Shown here piece by piece: positions 8,575 to 16,108 of a stretch of 41,128 bases of DNA. The DNA comes from Rhodococcus sp. EPR-157 (lineage in GTDB: Bacteria > Actinomycetota > Actinomycetes > Mycobacteriales > Mycobacteriaceae): assembly GCF_001647195.1 (NCBI RefSeq), contig NZ_LVCV01000667.1, positions 1 through 41,128 of the forward strand. Direction: 5' to 3'. The notes under the pieces are model-generated. The model worked only from the letters and a program-made list of their open reading frames with translations. It was not told the origin of the DNA and did no database searches. A program made the position numbers and the translations under genes. Numbering within the stretch: the first letter of the stretch is position 1; every line of letters begins with the position of its first letter.

Positions 8575-8596
8575 CTCCTGGGTCGAGTGGACGATA
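8575..8596 (-). promoter_or_regulatory. Candidate bioB promoter -10 and ribosome binding site
   Basis: On the minus strand, TATCGT (8591-8596) is a plausible -10 hexamer and AGGAG (8575-8579) a good ribosome binding site for GTG 8568. The matching -35 position falls inside the first BioQ-type box, so binding there would block the promoter. Confidence 0.5.
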
Positions 8597-8611
8597 CTTG
8601 AAAACACTGAC

Positions 8612-8642
8612 TTGAACACTGTTCAACTTGAACGTCGTTCAC
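8612..8642. promoter_or_regulatory. Two tandem BioQ-type operator boxes between bioB and the TetR gene
   Basis: Box 1 (8612-8626) is the perfect palindrome TTGAAC-ACT-GTTCAA. Box 2 (8628-8642) is TTGAAC-GTC-GTTCAC. Their start points are 16 bases apart. Both match the TGAAC-N3-GT(T/C) style reported for BioQ in mycobacteria and corynebacteria (recalled, not searched). Box 1 covers the inferred -35 of bioB and box 2 the inferred -35 of the TetR gene, fitting joint repression and autoregulation. Confidence 0.78.
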
Positions 8643-8660
8643 GTTAGGCTGAGCGTCGGT

Positions 8661-8701
8661 TAGTGTCAAAGCCGAGACCGGTCACCACCACGACCAAGGA
8701 G
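8661..8701 (+). promoter_or_regulatory. Candidate promoter -10 and ribosome binding site of the bioQ-like gene
   Basis: TAGTGT (8661-8666) is a plausible -10 box, and AAGGAG (8696-8701) lies six bases before GTG 8708. This pair argues for the start at 8708 rather than the in-frame GTG at 8663, which overlaps the -10 box. Confidence 0.5.
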
Positions 8702-8707
8702 TGCGGA

Positions 8708-9295
8708 GTGCAGCTGCGACGAGCAGACGTCTTGGAGGGCGCAATTTCCATCCTCGACGAGTACGGGCTCGGCGATTTGACGATGCGCCGCGTTGCAACC
8801 TCGCTGCATGTGCAGCCAGGCGCCCTGTACTGGCATTTCAAGGACAAGCAGACACTGCTGGGTGCCATCGCGGACTCACTGCTGGCTGACGTCGACGCCC
8901 CGACGGAGCAGGAGAACTGGGACGGTCAGTTGCGCGAGCTCGCACACCGCCTTCGCGACCGCCTACTCTCGCATCGCGACGGCGCCGAACTCGTCGCCGC
9001 AACCTATGCCTCACGGATGGTCACGAACCGGATCCGCGAACGGATCGCCGCCGTCGGTATCCGTGCGGGACTGTCCCGGGACGAATCCGAATTGACCGCC
9101 GACACCCTGCTCTACTACATCCTCGGACATACCGTCGACGAGCAAGCGCGAATGCAGATGGACTCCATGGGCGCCCTCGCCGACGGAAACTCACCACTGT
9201 TCGAAAAGCCGGATCCTACAAGCCGATTCGACTTCGGACTGGCATTGCTGGTCGATGGGGTCCGCTCACGGCTCGGCGACCGCGCCCGAGCCTAA
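8708..9295 (+). CDS. bioQ: TetR-family regulator, BioQ-like repressor of biotin genes
   Basis: From GTG 8708 the protein is 195 residues. The N-terminal TetR helix-turn-helix is clear ([28 protein letters not shown], about residues 19-46), followed by an all-helical TetR_C-like domain (residues 60-190). BioQ proteins in actinobacteria repress biotin genes and their own gene. Here the gene is divergent from bioB across two palindromes of BioQ type, which is the main reason for the name. An in-frame GTG at 8663 would add 15 residues but overlaps the likely -10. The 3' end overlaps the convergent secA2 stop by four bases. Confidence 0.78.
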   Translation: MQLRRADVLEGAISILDEYGLGDLTMRRVATSLHVQPGALYWHFKDKQTLLGAIADSLLADVDAPTEQENWDGQLRELAHRLRDRLLSHRDGAELVAATYASRMVTNRIRERIAAVGIRAGLSRDESELTADTLLYYILGHTVDEQARMQMDSMGALADGNSPLFEKPDPTSRFDFGLALLVDGVRSRLGDRARA

Positions 9296-11610
9296 CCGCC
9301 GAAGACAGGCCCGAGCCCGGCACTGTTGGCCGTGTTCCCGGCAAACGGATTGTCGCGCACCATGTACGTCCACGTCGATGTCGGACGCGCCAATCCGGCG
9401 TCGTCCAGATCGATTCCCTCGGCAGTGATCTCGGCGGTCTCGAAAGTCGCTGTCGCCAACTCGACAGCCTTCTCCGACACCGTCTTGAACGCGTCGACAG
9501 CAATGCGGTGATACTCGTCGAGCGGATTCTCTCGACCGAGCGCGCGCAAGTGAATACTCTCGCGCACATCGGCGAGATGAGCGAGGTAGTCCGACCAGGA
9601 TCGGTCCAAGTGGAACAGCACGATCCGGCGCGCAACCACGACCAGTGTCTCCTCCGGCACTGTCTTGCGCAGTTCGGCGACACGGTCGGGCGCCGCCGAC
9701 GACAACAGCTCGAGCGCTTCGCCGGAGAACAACAACGCCGCACGACGCTTGTCGAGGATGTCGCGGTGCTGCGCAGTCAGCTGGTTGTATCGCCATGTGC
9801 GCGAATGCACTTCGAGCATGACACCCTCAGCGATGCGTTGCGCGTGATCCATCTTTCCCGCAACGCCACTGGCCGTGATCAGTCCCGAATCGTCGTGGTT
9901 CTTCGGCTGCTCCTTCGGCGCAAGATTCGCGGTGACGACCTCGTCCTCCCAACTGGAGAAGAACACCGATCGGCCGGGGTCACCCTGCCGCCCGGCCCGT
10001 CCGCGCAGTTGATTGTCCAGACGCTCGGTCGTGTGGCGTCCGACGCCGACGACGAGGAGGCCGCCCAACTTCGCGACCTCGTCCTTCGCTGCGCCCTCCC
10101 CTGTCGGTCCGCCGAGTTTGATGTCGGTTCCGCGACCGGCGATCTGAGTGGACACGGTAACCGATCCGCGCACGCCTGCCCTGGCGATCACGGCCGCTTC
10201 CTCCGCATCGTTCTTGGCATTGAGCACGACAGCCGAGATTCCGGCCTCGTCGAGAAGCTTCGCCATTTCTTCCGATTCGGCTACGTCGTGCGTCCCGATC
10301 AGAATCGGTTGGCCGGTCTCGTGTGCGTCCGCCACATAGCGCACGACGGCTGCGTTCCTGTTTGCCGCCGTGTCGTAGACGCGGTCCTCCTCGTCGATGC
10401 GGATGTTTGGCTGATTCGGCGGAACAAGCGACACCCCGAGTCCGTAGAACTTCTTGAGCTGCTCCCCTGCCGCCAGTGCTGTTCCGGTCATTCCGCACAC
10501 TGTCGCGTATCGGCCGATCAACGCTTGCACGGTGATCGTGTCGAGGATTTCACCGGTCTCGGTCGGATCGAGACCTTCTTTCGTCTCCACTGCAGCCTGC
10601 AACCCGTCGGGCCACCTCTGCAGTTCGGCGACACGCCCCCGGGATGCGTTGACCAGTTGGACACGTCCGTCACGAACGATGTAGTGCACGTCGCGCTGAA
10701 GTAGGACCTGAGCATGAAGGGCAACGTTGACGGCAACGAGCGTGGTTGCGACGTGGCCCTCGGAGTACAGATCGATACCGCCGAGCTCGACCTCCAACCG
10801 TTCGGCGCCCGCATCCGTCAGGAACACGTTGCGGCCCTCTGCGTCGGTGTCGAAGTGTGTCCCGCGGTCGAGCGACCGCACGACATCGAAGACCTTGTCG
10901 GTGGGCACGTCCGTCGATACCGATCCGGCAAGAACCAACGGCACGAGGGCCTCGTCCACGAGAACCGAATCGGCTTCGTCGATCAATGCGACGTCGGGAA
11001 TCGGAGTAACAAGTTCGGCGGCATCGTCGACGAGATGATCGCGCAGTACGTCGAAGCCGATCTCGTTGACGGAGGCGTACGTGACGTCGCATCGGTAGGC
11101 AGCGCGACGTTCGGATGCCGTGGAGCCCTCCGCGACGGAACCGACAGTCAGACCGAGCAAGGTATAGAACGGTTCCATCCACTCGGCGTCACGACGAGCA
11201 AGGAAGTCGTTGATCGAGATGACGTGCACCGAACGACCGGACAACACGTAGCCGACGGCAGCCAAGGCCCCGGCAAGGGTCTTGCCCTCACCGGTCGCCA
11301 TCTCGACGACATCACCCTCACGCATCCGGACGGCGGCGAGGAGCTGAACATCGAACGGCTTCATGTCGAGAGAACGCGCCGCGGCCTCGCGGACGAGCGC
11401 GAGGTAGCGGGGTACGTCGAGGGCGTCGGAACCTTCGACCCGCAAGTCAGCGGCTGCGGCGGCCATGTCGGCGTCGGACAATGCGCCGGCCCAGTCGGCG
11501 TGACCGTCGGCTCGATCGACGCTGGTGCGTGAGCGCGTCTGACCCTTCTGAGCCGAACGCCCGAGTATGCGCCAGAACCGATCAGAAGCCACCGTTGTCC
11601 ACCAATCCAC
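9292..11610 (-). CDS. secA2: Accessory preprotein translocase ATPase SecA2
   Basis: A 772-residue SecA-type ATPase, shorter than housekeeping SecA (about 900 or more). It has Walker A GEGKT (107-111), the DEAD box at 211-214 (VALIDEADS), the preprotein cross-linking domain, and the second motor motifs ([42 protein letters not shown]). It lacks the C-terminal zinc-binding SecB tail and ends in a segment very like mycobacterial SecA2 ([17 protein letters not shown]). SecA2 drives export of a subset of proteins through SecYEG. The GTG at 11610 is the longest start; GTG 11592 is an alternative. A TAGTCT hexamer on the minus strand (11647-11652) could be its -10. It is convergent with the bioQ-like gene and divergent from msrB. 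Confidence 0.95.
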   Translation of the reverse strand: MDWWTTVASDRFWRILGRSAQKGQTRSRTSVDRADGHADWAGALSDADMAAAAADLRVEGSDALDVPRYLALVREAAARSLDMKPFDVQLLAAVRMREGDVVEMATGEGKTLAGALAAVGYVLSGRSVHVISINDFLARRDAEWMEPFYTLLGLTVGSVAEGSTASERRAAYRCDVTYASVNEIGFDVLRDHLVDDAAELVTPIPDVALIDEADSVLVDEALVPLVLAGSVSTDVPTDKVFDVVRSLDRGTHFDTDAEGRNVFLTDAGAERLEVELGGIDLYSEGHVATTLVAVNVALHAQVLLQRDVHYIVRDGRVQLVNASRGRVAELQRWPDGLQAAVETKEGLDPTETGEILDTITVQALIGRYATVCGMTGTALAAGEQLKKFYGLGVSLVPPNQPNIRIDEEDRVYDTAANRNAAVVRYVADAHETGQPILIGTHDVAESEEMAKLLDEAGISAVVLNAKNDAEEAAVIARAGVRGSVTVSTQIAGRGTDIKLGGPTGEGAAKDEVAKLGGLLVVGVGRHTTERLDNQLRGRAGRQGDPGRSVFFSSWEDEVVTANLAPKEQPKNHDDSGLITASGVAGKMDHAQRIAEGVMLEVHSRTWRYNQLTAQHRDILDKRRAALLFSGEALELLSSAAPDRVAELRKTVPEETLVVVARRIVLFHLDRSWSDYLAHLADVRESIHLRALGRENPLDEYHRIAVDAFKTVSEKAVELATATFETAEITAEGIDLDDAGLARPTSTWTYMVRDNPFAGNTANSAGLGPVFGG

Positions 11611-11729
11611 TGCTGTGAAGTCACTGCTACGAGTACCGCCCCAGTCAGACTACTGAAGCGGAATATCGACGGGTGATCGTTGTTGAGCCATGGGGGGCCG
11701 AAATGCCCTCATTCAGCAGAAAGGACACG

Positions 11730-12203
11730 ATGACACGTTCCTATGGCAAGGATTCCGCATCTGTCGACAAGTTGACGCCCGAGCAGTACCGCGTCACTCA
11801 GAAGAACGGCACCGAACGCGCCTTCGACAACGAATACTGGGACAACCACGAACCAGGCATCTATGTCGACGTGGTGACAGGTGAGCCGTTGTTCTCGTCC
11901 GTCGACAAGTTCGAGAGCCACTCGGGGTGGCCGAGTTTCACCAAACCGGTGATTGCGACGAGTGTCGTCGAGAAGCGGGACTTCAGCCACCTCATGGTGC
12001 GCACCGAGGTCCGCTCGGCCGCAGGCGATTCACACTTGGGACATTTGTTCAAGGACGGTCCGAAGGACCAGGGCGGCCTCCGCTACTGCATGAACTCGGC
12101 TGCATTGAGGTTCGTGCCGGTGGATCGCCTCGAAGCCGAGGGTTACGGTGAATACAGGGCACAGTTCGGCGACGAATCCGACAGCACCGGAAGTTCAGAC
12201 TAA
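11730..12203 (+). CDS. msrB: Peptide methionine-R-sulfoxide reductase
   Basis: MsrB, 157 residues, reduces the R epimer of methionine sulfoxide in proteins. The fold motifs are present: [14 protein letters not shown], then [29 protein letters not shown] and the active-site [14 protein letters not shown], with catalytic C120. The zinc-binding CxxC pairs of many MsrB proteins are absent ([11 protein letters not shown] and [11 protein letters not shown] stand in their place). C120 is the only cysteine, so recycling must go through a direct external reductant rather than an internal disulfide. The ATG at 11730 has AAGGA at 11721-11725; the frame is open upstream to 11673 without a better start. 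It is followed 11 bases later by msrA, so the two form an operon repairing both epimers. Confidence 0.94.
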   Translation: MTRSYGKDSASVDKLTPEQYRVTQKNGTERAFDNEYWDNHEPGIYVDVVTGEPLFSSVDKFESHSGWPSFTKPVIATSVVEKRDFSHLMVRTEVRSAAGDSHLGHLFKDGPKDQGGLRYCMNSAALRFVPVDRLEAEGYGEYRAQFGDESDSTGSSD

Positions 12204-12214
12204 GGAGCGCAGCA

Positions 12215-12733
12215 GTGAGCACATCTACCGAGACCGCCATCCTCGCCGGAGGTTGCTTCTGGGGAGCGCAGGAGCTGATCCGTCATCGGCCAGGCGTCGT
12301 ATCCACTCGCGTGGGCTACTCGGGAGGCGACGTCGACAACGCGACCTACCGGAATCACGGCACTCATGCCGAGGCCGTCGAGATCGTGTTCGATCCGTCG
12401 GTGATCTCGTTCCGCGATCTGTTGGAGTTCTTCTTCCAGATTCACGATCCGTCCACGAAGAATCGCCAAGGCAACGACGTCGGAATGAGCTACCGATCGG
12501 CGATCTACTTCACCAGCGACGAGCAGAAGCGCGTCGCACTGGACACCATCGCCGATGTCGACGCGTCCGGGCTGTGGCCGGGCAAGGTCGTCACGGAAGT
12601 CACTGCCGCCGGACCGTTCTGGGAAGCCGAACCGGAGCATCAGGACTACCTGCAGAACTACCCGACCGGGTACACGTGCCACTTCGTACGTCCCGGATGG
12701 AAGCTGCCGCACCGCGAAACCGCGTCCAGCTAG
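12215..12733 (+). CDS. msrA: Peptide methionine-S-sulfoxide reductase
   Basis: MsrA, 172 residues, reduces the S epimer of methionine sulfoxide. The active-site motif GGCFWGAQE is at residues 12-20 (C14), followed by [42 protein letters not shown] and [10 protein letters not shown], all typical. A C-terminal Cys ([10 protein letters not shown]) may act as the resolving residue. The GTG at 12215 has AAGGAG about eight bases upstream. It is the second gene of the msrB-msrA operon, which ends at a strong hairpin at 12752-12789. Confidence 0.95.
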   Translation: MSTSTETAILAGGCFWGAQELIRHRPGVVSTRVGYSGGDVDNATYRNHGTHAEAVEIVFDPSVISFRDLLEFFFQIHDPSTKNRQGNDVGMSYRSAIYFTSDEQKRVALDTIADVDASGLWPGKVVTEVTAAGPFWEAEPEHQDYLQNYPTGYTCHFVRPGWKLPHRETASS

Positions 12734-12751
12734 AGCGCAAACATCCACTCG

Positions 12752-12789
12752 ACAGCGGCCCCCGGAGCTCGTGCTCCGGGGGCCGCTGT
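12752..12789 (+). terminator. Intrinsic-type terminator hairpin after msrA
   Basis: A perfect 17-bp stem (12752-12768 pairing with 12773-12789) with the 4-base loop TCGT. It lies 19 bases after the msrA stop. There is no clear U-tract, as is usual for high-GC actinobacteria. Confidence 0.85.
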
Positions 12790-12831
12790 TGTGTTCGCAT
12801 TCGTGTACACGATGATCCTCGAAAGTCGAGG

Positions 12832-12862
12832 TTGACCTTGACGTAGCGTCATGGTCCAGAAT
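12832..12862 (+). promoter_or_regulatory. MerR-type promoter with operator in a 19-bp spacer
   Basis: The -35 is TTGACC (12832-12837) and the -10 is CAGAAT (12857-12862), separated by 19 bases, the long spacing typical of MerR-controlled promoters. A palindrome spans 12835-12855 (ACCTTGACG-TAG-CGTCATGGT, 8 of 9 positions paired) and fills the spacer. The -10 ends six bases before ATG 12869, so the message is probably leaderless and the gene autoregulated. Confidence 0.82.
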
Positions 12863-12868
12863 CGGAGC

Positions 12869-13651
12869 ATGCGAATCGGAGTCGTTGCCCAGGCAGCGGA
12901 AACGACCGCACGGGCGGTGCGGCATTACCACCAACTCGGCGTACTGCCGGAGCCGATACGAACGCCTGCCGGCTACCGCGACTATTCGATGAACGATCTG
13001 GTGCGTCTCATGCGCATTCGTCGACTCGCCGAAAGCGGCGTGCCGCTCGGGGCAATTTCTGCGATGACAACCGTGGGCGAGACCGACGAGAACGACGTCA
13101 TCGGCCATCTTTCGGACCTGATCGAGGGCATCGAGCGCGAGCAGGAGTCGTTGCGCGTCAAGAAGTGCCGCCTTCTCGCTCTTCTGGAAGACGCGAGAGC
13201 AGGCAGATCGCTGACTGCCCTCCCCCGCCCACTATCCGATCGCCTGAGCGAATTGATCGACCAGAGCGACGCCATCACCCGTCCCGAACTGGAGCGCGAA
13301 CGCGACCATCTCGAGGTCCTGGCCCTGTCTGGAAACCTCCCCGAACAGTGGGCGACTGCGATGACGGACTCGTTGCGTACTCCTGAATCGGTCGCTACAT
13401 ACATGACCGCACTCGCTCGATGGTCGGCGCTCTCGGGTGAGGATCCCGCAGGCGCCAAGGATCGAATCGATACCCTTGGCGTCGATATCGCGGCGCTGCT
13501 GCTCACCTCGAACGTCTTCTCGTATTCGGCCCACTCTCCTCCGCAGGACACGGACTCTCTTCCCGATCTCTCCGAAACGATTCCCGATCCAGCGCAGAGG
13601 GCGGTCGTTCTTCGTGTGGCGAGCATCCTGGCGGAAGGTGCGGACGCATGA
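12869..13651 (+). CDS. MerR-family regulator with large C-terminal helical domain
   Basis: From ATG 12869 the protein is 260 residues. The N-terminal MerR winged helix is clear: RIGVVAQAAETTARAVRHYH, LPEPIRTPAGYRDYS, LVRLMRIRRLAESGVPLGAI. A coiled-coil dimerisation helix runs from about 75 to 115 (LIEGIEREQESLRVKKCRLL). The C-terminal 140 residues are helical, resembling the effector part of larger MerR proteins, and I recognise no known ligand motif. An in-frame ATG at 12851 lies within the operator and upstream of the -10, so 12869 is preferred. The stop overlaps the next gene by four bases (ATGA), which suggests that the membrane protein is its partner or target. Confidence 0.88.
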   Translation: MRIGVVAQAAETTARAVRHYHQLGVLPEPIRTPAGYRDYSMNDLVRLMRIRRLAESGVPLGAISAMTTVGETDENDVIGHLSDLIEGIEREQESLRVKKCRLLALLEDARAGRSLTALPRPLSDRLSELIDQSDAITRPELERERDHLEVLALSGNLPEQWATAMTDSLRTPESVATYMTALARWSALSGEDPAGAKDRIDTLGVDIAALLLTSNVFSYSAHSPPQDTDSLPDLSETIPDPAQRAVVLRVASILAEGADA

Positions 13652-14238
13652 AGTACAGATCGTTGCTGCGGTGGGTCAGTGGCCGTGGACCGTTCGTGGA
13701 CGACGGGTTCGAGGTGTTCACAGCCGAGCACGGCACACTGACGACTCCGGTCGCGTTCGGTATCGCAGGAGTCATCGAGATCGTCGCAGTTCATTTTCTG
13801 GTGCCGTGGCCGTGGCTGCAATGGACTCTGCTTGCGGTGTCCGTGTGGGGTCTGCTCGCTGTCGCGGGAGTTCTTGCGCACCACAGAATGCATCCTCACG
13901 CGACGAATGCAACGACGCTGACACTGAAAACCGCAGGGCAGACCGTTGCGGATATCCCTCGTGCAACCGTCGTCGGCGCCGCAGTTCATCGTCGATACGG
14001 CGTAGTGGCCGCAGCGATCGACAGGGGTCGGCTGTTCTTGCCGACGCAGGACGGGACCAACGTCGACATCGAACTGTCTCATCCAGTCGATGTCGCTGTA
14101 CCAGCACCGCTCGCGAAGTGGCGCATGCAGGGTTCCGTGCGCCGACTGAGTGTGCAGGTGGACGATCCAATGGCCCTTGTCCGCGCGCTCACGCGGGCGG
14201 CACCTCATCGCAGCCACCGAGTCGGATGTGACGAGTAA
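13648..14238 (+). CDS. Small membrane protein coupled to the MerR regulator
   Basis: A 196-residue protein with two adjacent hydrophobic segments (about 33-53 and 56-77: TPVAFGIAGVIEIVAVHFLV and LQWTLLAVSVWGLLAVAGVLA). A soluble, probably cytoplasmic C-terminal domain of about 115 residues follows (LFLPTQDGTNVDIELSHPVDV, RRLSVQVDDPMALVRAL). I do not recognise the family. The ATG overlaps the merR stop by four bases, so it is translated together with the regulator and probably controlled by the same effector. No metal-binding cluster or transporter signature is visible. Confidence 0.72.
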   Translation: MKYRSLLRWVSGRGPFVDDGFEVFTAEHGTLTTPVAFGIAGVIEIVAVHFLVPWPWLQWTLLAVSVWGLLAVAGVLAHHRMHPHATNATTLTLKTAGQTVADIPRATVVGAAVHRRYGVVAAAIDRGRLFLPTQDGTNVDIELSHPVDVAVPAPLAKWRMQGSVRRLSVQVDDPMALVRALTRAAPHRSHRVGCDE

Positions 14239-14254
14239 GGTGCGAGCACATCGG

Positions 14255-15418
14255 TCACACGAGTGCCGGTTGCCGCTCGCGCTGCACTGCAGTCGCCACG
14301 CCGAGCACGACAACGGCCGCCGCGGTGATGCCAGCACCGGCCCAGATCGGTGAGGTGTAGCCGAGTTCTGCGGTGATCGTGACGCCACCGATCCACGCGC
14401 CGAGTGCATTGCCGAGATTGAAGGCAGCGATGTTGGCGCCCGAGGCCATTGTCGGTGCGTCCTCGGCGAAGGACATCACACGCATCTGCAGACCTGGCAC
14501 GGTCGCGAAACCGAAAGCTCCCATGAGGAACAGTGACGCGATCGTCGCGATCTGACTTTCGGCGGTGAACGCGAAGAACACGAGGATGGCGGTCAGCGCA
14601 ACCAGCAGGACGAGCAATGTAGCGGTCAGGTTGCGATCGGCGGCCTTGCCGCCGAGGTAGTTACCGATGAACAGGCCTACACCGAACAAGATGAGTAGCC
14701 ACGGCACCGAGCTGGATGCGAATCCGCTGACATCGGTGAGAGTGAACGCGATGTAGGTGAACGCGCCGAACATTCCGCCGTACCCCAACACCGTGATCGC
14801 GATGGACAGCCACACCTGGAGTCGGCGGAACGCTCCGAGCTCGGAACGGAGATCTCCACGTTCTTCGGCGTCGGACGTTTCGGGAACCAGAGCGACGATG
14901 CCGACCAGCGCCACGACACCGATGACGGTGATGGCCCAGAAAGTCGATCGCCAGCCGTACGTCTGACCGAGCAGTGTTCCGAAAGGAACACCCAAAACGT
15001 TGGCCGCGGTGAGTCCGGCGAACATCATGGCGATCGCACCCGCTTTCTTCTCCGGCGCCACCAAGGACGCGGCGACTACCGCCCCGATGCCGAAGAAGGC
15101 ACCGTGACACAGAGCGGCGACGATCCGACCGAACATCATCGCCTCGTACGTACCCGCGAGCGCGGACACGAGGTTGCCCGCAATGAACAGCCCCATCAGT
15201 GCAATCAGGACGTTCTTCCTAGGAAAGCGTGTGACGACTGCGGTGACTCCGACGGCTCCCACGACGACGCTGAGCGCGTAGCCGGTGATCAGCCATCCGG
15301 CCACGCCTTCCGTGATGCCGAAGTCTGCGGCGACTTCGGGTAGCAATCCCATGATCACGAACTCGGTGAGTCCGATGCCGAACCCTCCGATGGCAAGTGC
15401 AAGCAGTCCTAGCGGCAT
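14255..15418 (-). CDS. MFS transporter, 12-TM DHA1-type exporter
   Basis: A 387-residue membrane protein with about 12 hydrophobic helices. It starts LGLLALAIGGFGIGLTEFVI and has MFS-type loops (VVTRFPRKNVLIALM between helices 2 and 3; GVPFGTLLGQTYGWRSTFW at helices 5-6). This resembles DHA1-family drug or sugar exporters of the AraJ/PbuE sort; the substrate cannot be read from sequence. The ATG at 15418 has a GGGAG sequence about 10 bases upstream. It is divergent from marR, and the 144-base intergenic region holds two sets of inverted repeats, so it is probably repressed by the neighbouring MarR protein. It is convergent with the merR-linked membrane gene. Confidence 0.9.
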   Translation of the reverse strand: MPLGLLALAIGGFGIGLTEFVIMGLLPEVAADFGITEGVAGWLITGYALSVVVGAVGVTAVVTRFPRKNVLIALMGLFIAGNLVSALAGTYEAMMFGRIVAALCHGAFFGIGAVVAASLVAPEKKAGAIAMMFAGLTAANVLGVPFGTLLGQTYGWRSTFWAITVIGVVALVGIVALVPETSDAEERGDLRSELGAFRRLQVWLSIAITVLGYGGMFGAFTYIAFTLTDVSGFASSSVPWLLILFGVGLFIGNYLGGKAADRNLTATLLVLLVALTAILVFFAFTAESQIATIASLFLMGAFGFATVPGLQMRVMSFAEDAPTMASGANIAAFNLGNALGAWIGGVTITAELGYTSPIWAGAGITAAAVVVLGVATAVQRERQPALV

Positions 15419-15457
15419 GGTGGCGTAACTCCCTCATTGTTGCGTTCGCATACATCG

Positions 15458-15504
15458 GGCGCATGCATGTAGTTGCACACGCGTCATAAATAGTTGCATG
15501 CGCC
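15458..15504. promoter_or_regulatory. Long-range inverted repeat and direct repeats between the MFS gene and marR
   Basis: A perfect 10-bp inverted repeat: GGCGCATGCA at 15458-15467 and TGCATGCGCC at 15495-15504. Between and overlapping the arms is a direct repeat, TAGTTGCACACGC (15470-15482) and TAGTTGCATGCGC (15491-15503), 21 bases (two helical turns) apart with two mismatches. This is a likely site for cooperative MarR binding over the MFS promoter. Confidence 0.65.
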
Positions 15505-15525
15505 TGATATCTGCGCAAGCTGCTA

Positions 15526-15542
15526 AACTGGCCATCCCAGTT
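15526..15542. promoter_or_regulatory. Candidate marR autoregulatory operator over the -10
   Basis: The palindrome AACTGG-N5-CCAGTT overlaps the candidate marR -10 TAAACT (15524-15529) and its expected start site. A good ribosome binding site, AAGGAGG (15552-15558), precedes GTG 15563. Confidence 0.5.
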
Positions 15543-15562
15543 CAGAGCTCCAAGGAGGAACA

Positions 15563-16015
15563 GTGGGAATCGCCGACGATTCGTCCCTTATCCGTGCTCA
15601 GGGCTGGCGCACGCTGTCTGCGCTGCACGCTCACATCGAGGCCGACCTCGAACGTGCACTGCAAGCCGAGCACACTCTCTCGGTCGTCGAATACACGGTT
15701 CTCGATGCCCTGCACCGGCAGGACGGGTGGCACATGCGGATGCAGCAACTCGCCCGCGCAACGGCGCTCAGCAGTAGCGCGACCACTCGCCTCGTCAATC
15801 GGCTCGAGGATCGCGGAATTCTTACCCGAGTCCTGTGCAAGGACGATCGACGCGGGATGTACACCGAGTTGACCGATGAAGGCCGCGAGTTGCTCGAGCG
15901 AGCACGTCCGACTCACGACGACGTTCTGGAAAATTCGTTGTCGGCCGCGCAGCAGCTACCCGAGCTCGCGCCCCTCGTCGACGCCATCCACCGATTGCCA
16001 GCATCTGTCGGCTGA
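15563..16015 (+). CDS. MarR-family transcriptional regulator
   Basis: A 150-residue MarR protein. The winged helix-turn-helix is clear: LSVVEYTVLDALHRQDG, then MQQLARATALSSSATTRLVNRLEDRGILTRVLCKDDRRGMYTELTDEG (about residues 40-108). The flanking helices serve dimerisation. GTG 15563 has a strong AAGGAGG site four bases upstream. Divergent from the MFS exporter gene, it is most likely its repressor and binds the repeats between them. C92 (RVLCKDD) sits in the wing; whether it senses oxidation is unknown. The acyltransferase gene downstream may be co-transcribed. Confidence 0.92.
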   Translation: MGIADDSSLIRAQGWRTLSALHAHIEADLERALQAEHTLSVVEYTVLDALHRQDGWHMRMQQLARATALSSSATTRLVNRLEDRGILTRVLCKDDRRGMYTELTDEGRELLERARPTHDDVLENSLSAAQQLPELAPLVDAIHRLPASVG

Positions 16016-16108
16016 GTGAACGCTCGGGGCGCGAGCGCAGTATGGTTTGTCCGAAATACCGCGCACCCGTTTCCGAATACTGCCGACCGCCGGAGCCGTC
16101 ACCCTATT

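Noticed and set aside
8663-8707. Start of the bioQ-like gene at GTG 8663
   Set aside because: It overlaps the likely -10 TAGTGT and has no ribosome binding site, while GTG 8708 has AAGGAG at good spacing.
12851-12868. Start of the MerR gene at ATG 12851
   Set aside because: It falls inside the operator and upstream of the -10 box. ATG 12869 begins exactly at the MerR domain (MRIGVVAQ).
16016-16108. N-terminal extension of the acyltransferase from GTG 16016
   Set aside because: The 31 residues are unlike the family and polar, without a signal or helix. The stretch fits better as leader DNA, although TGAGTG coupling to marR cannot be excluded.
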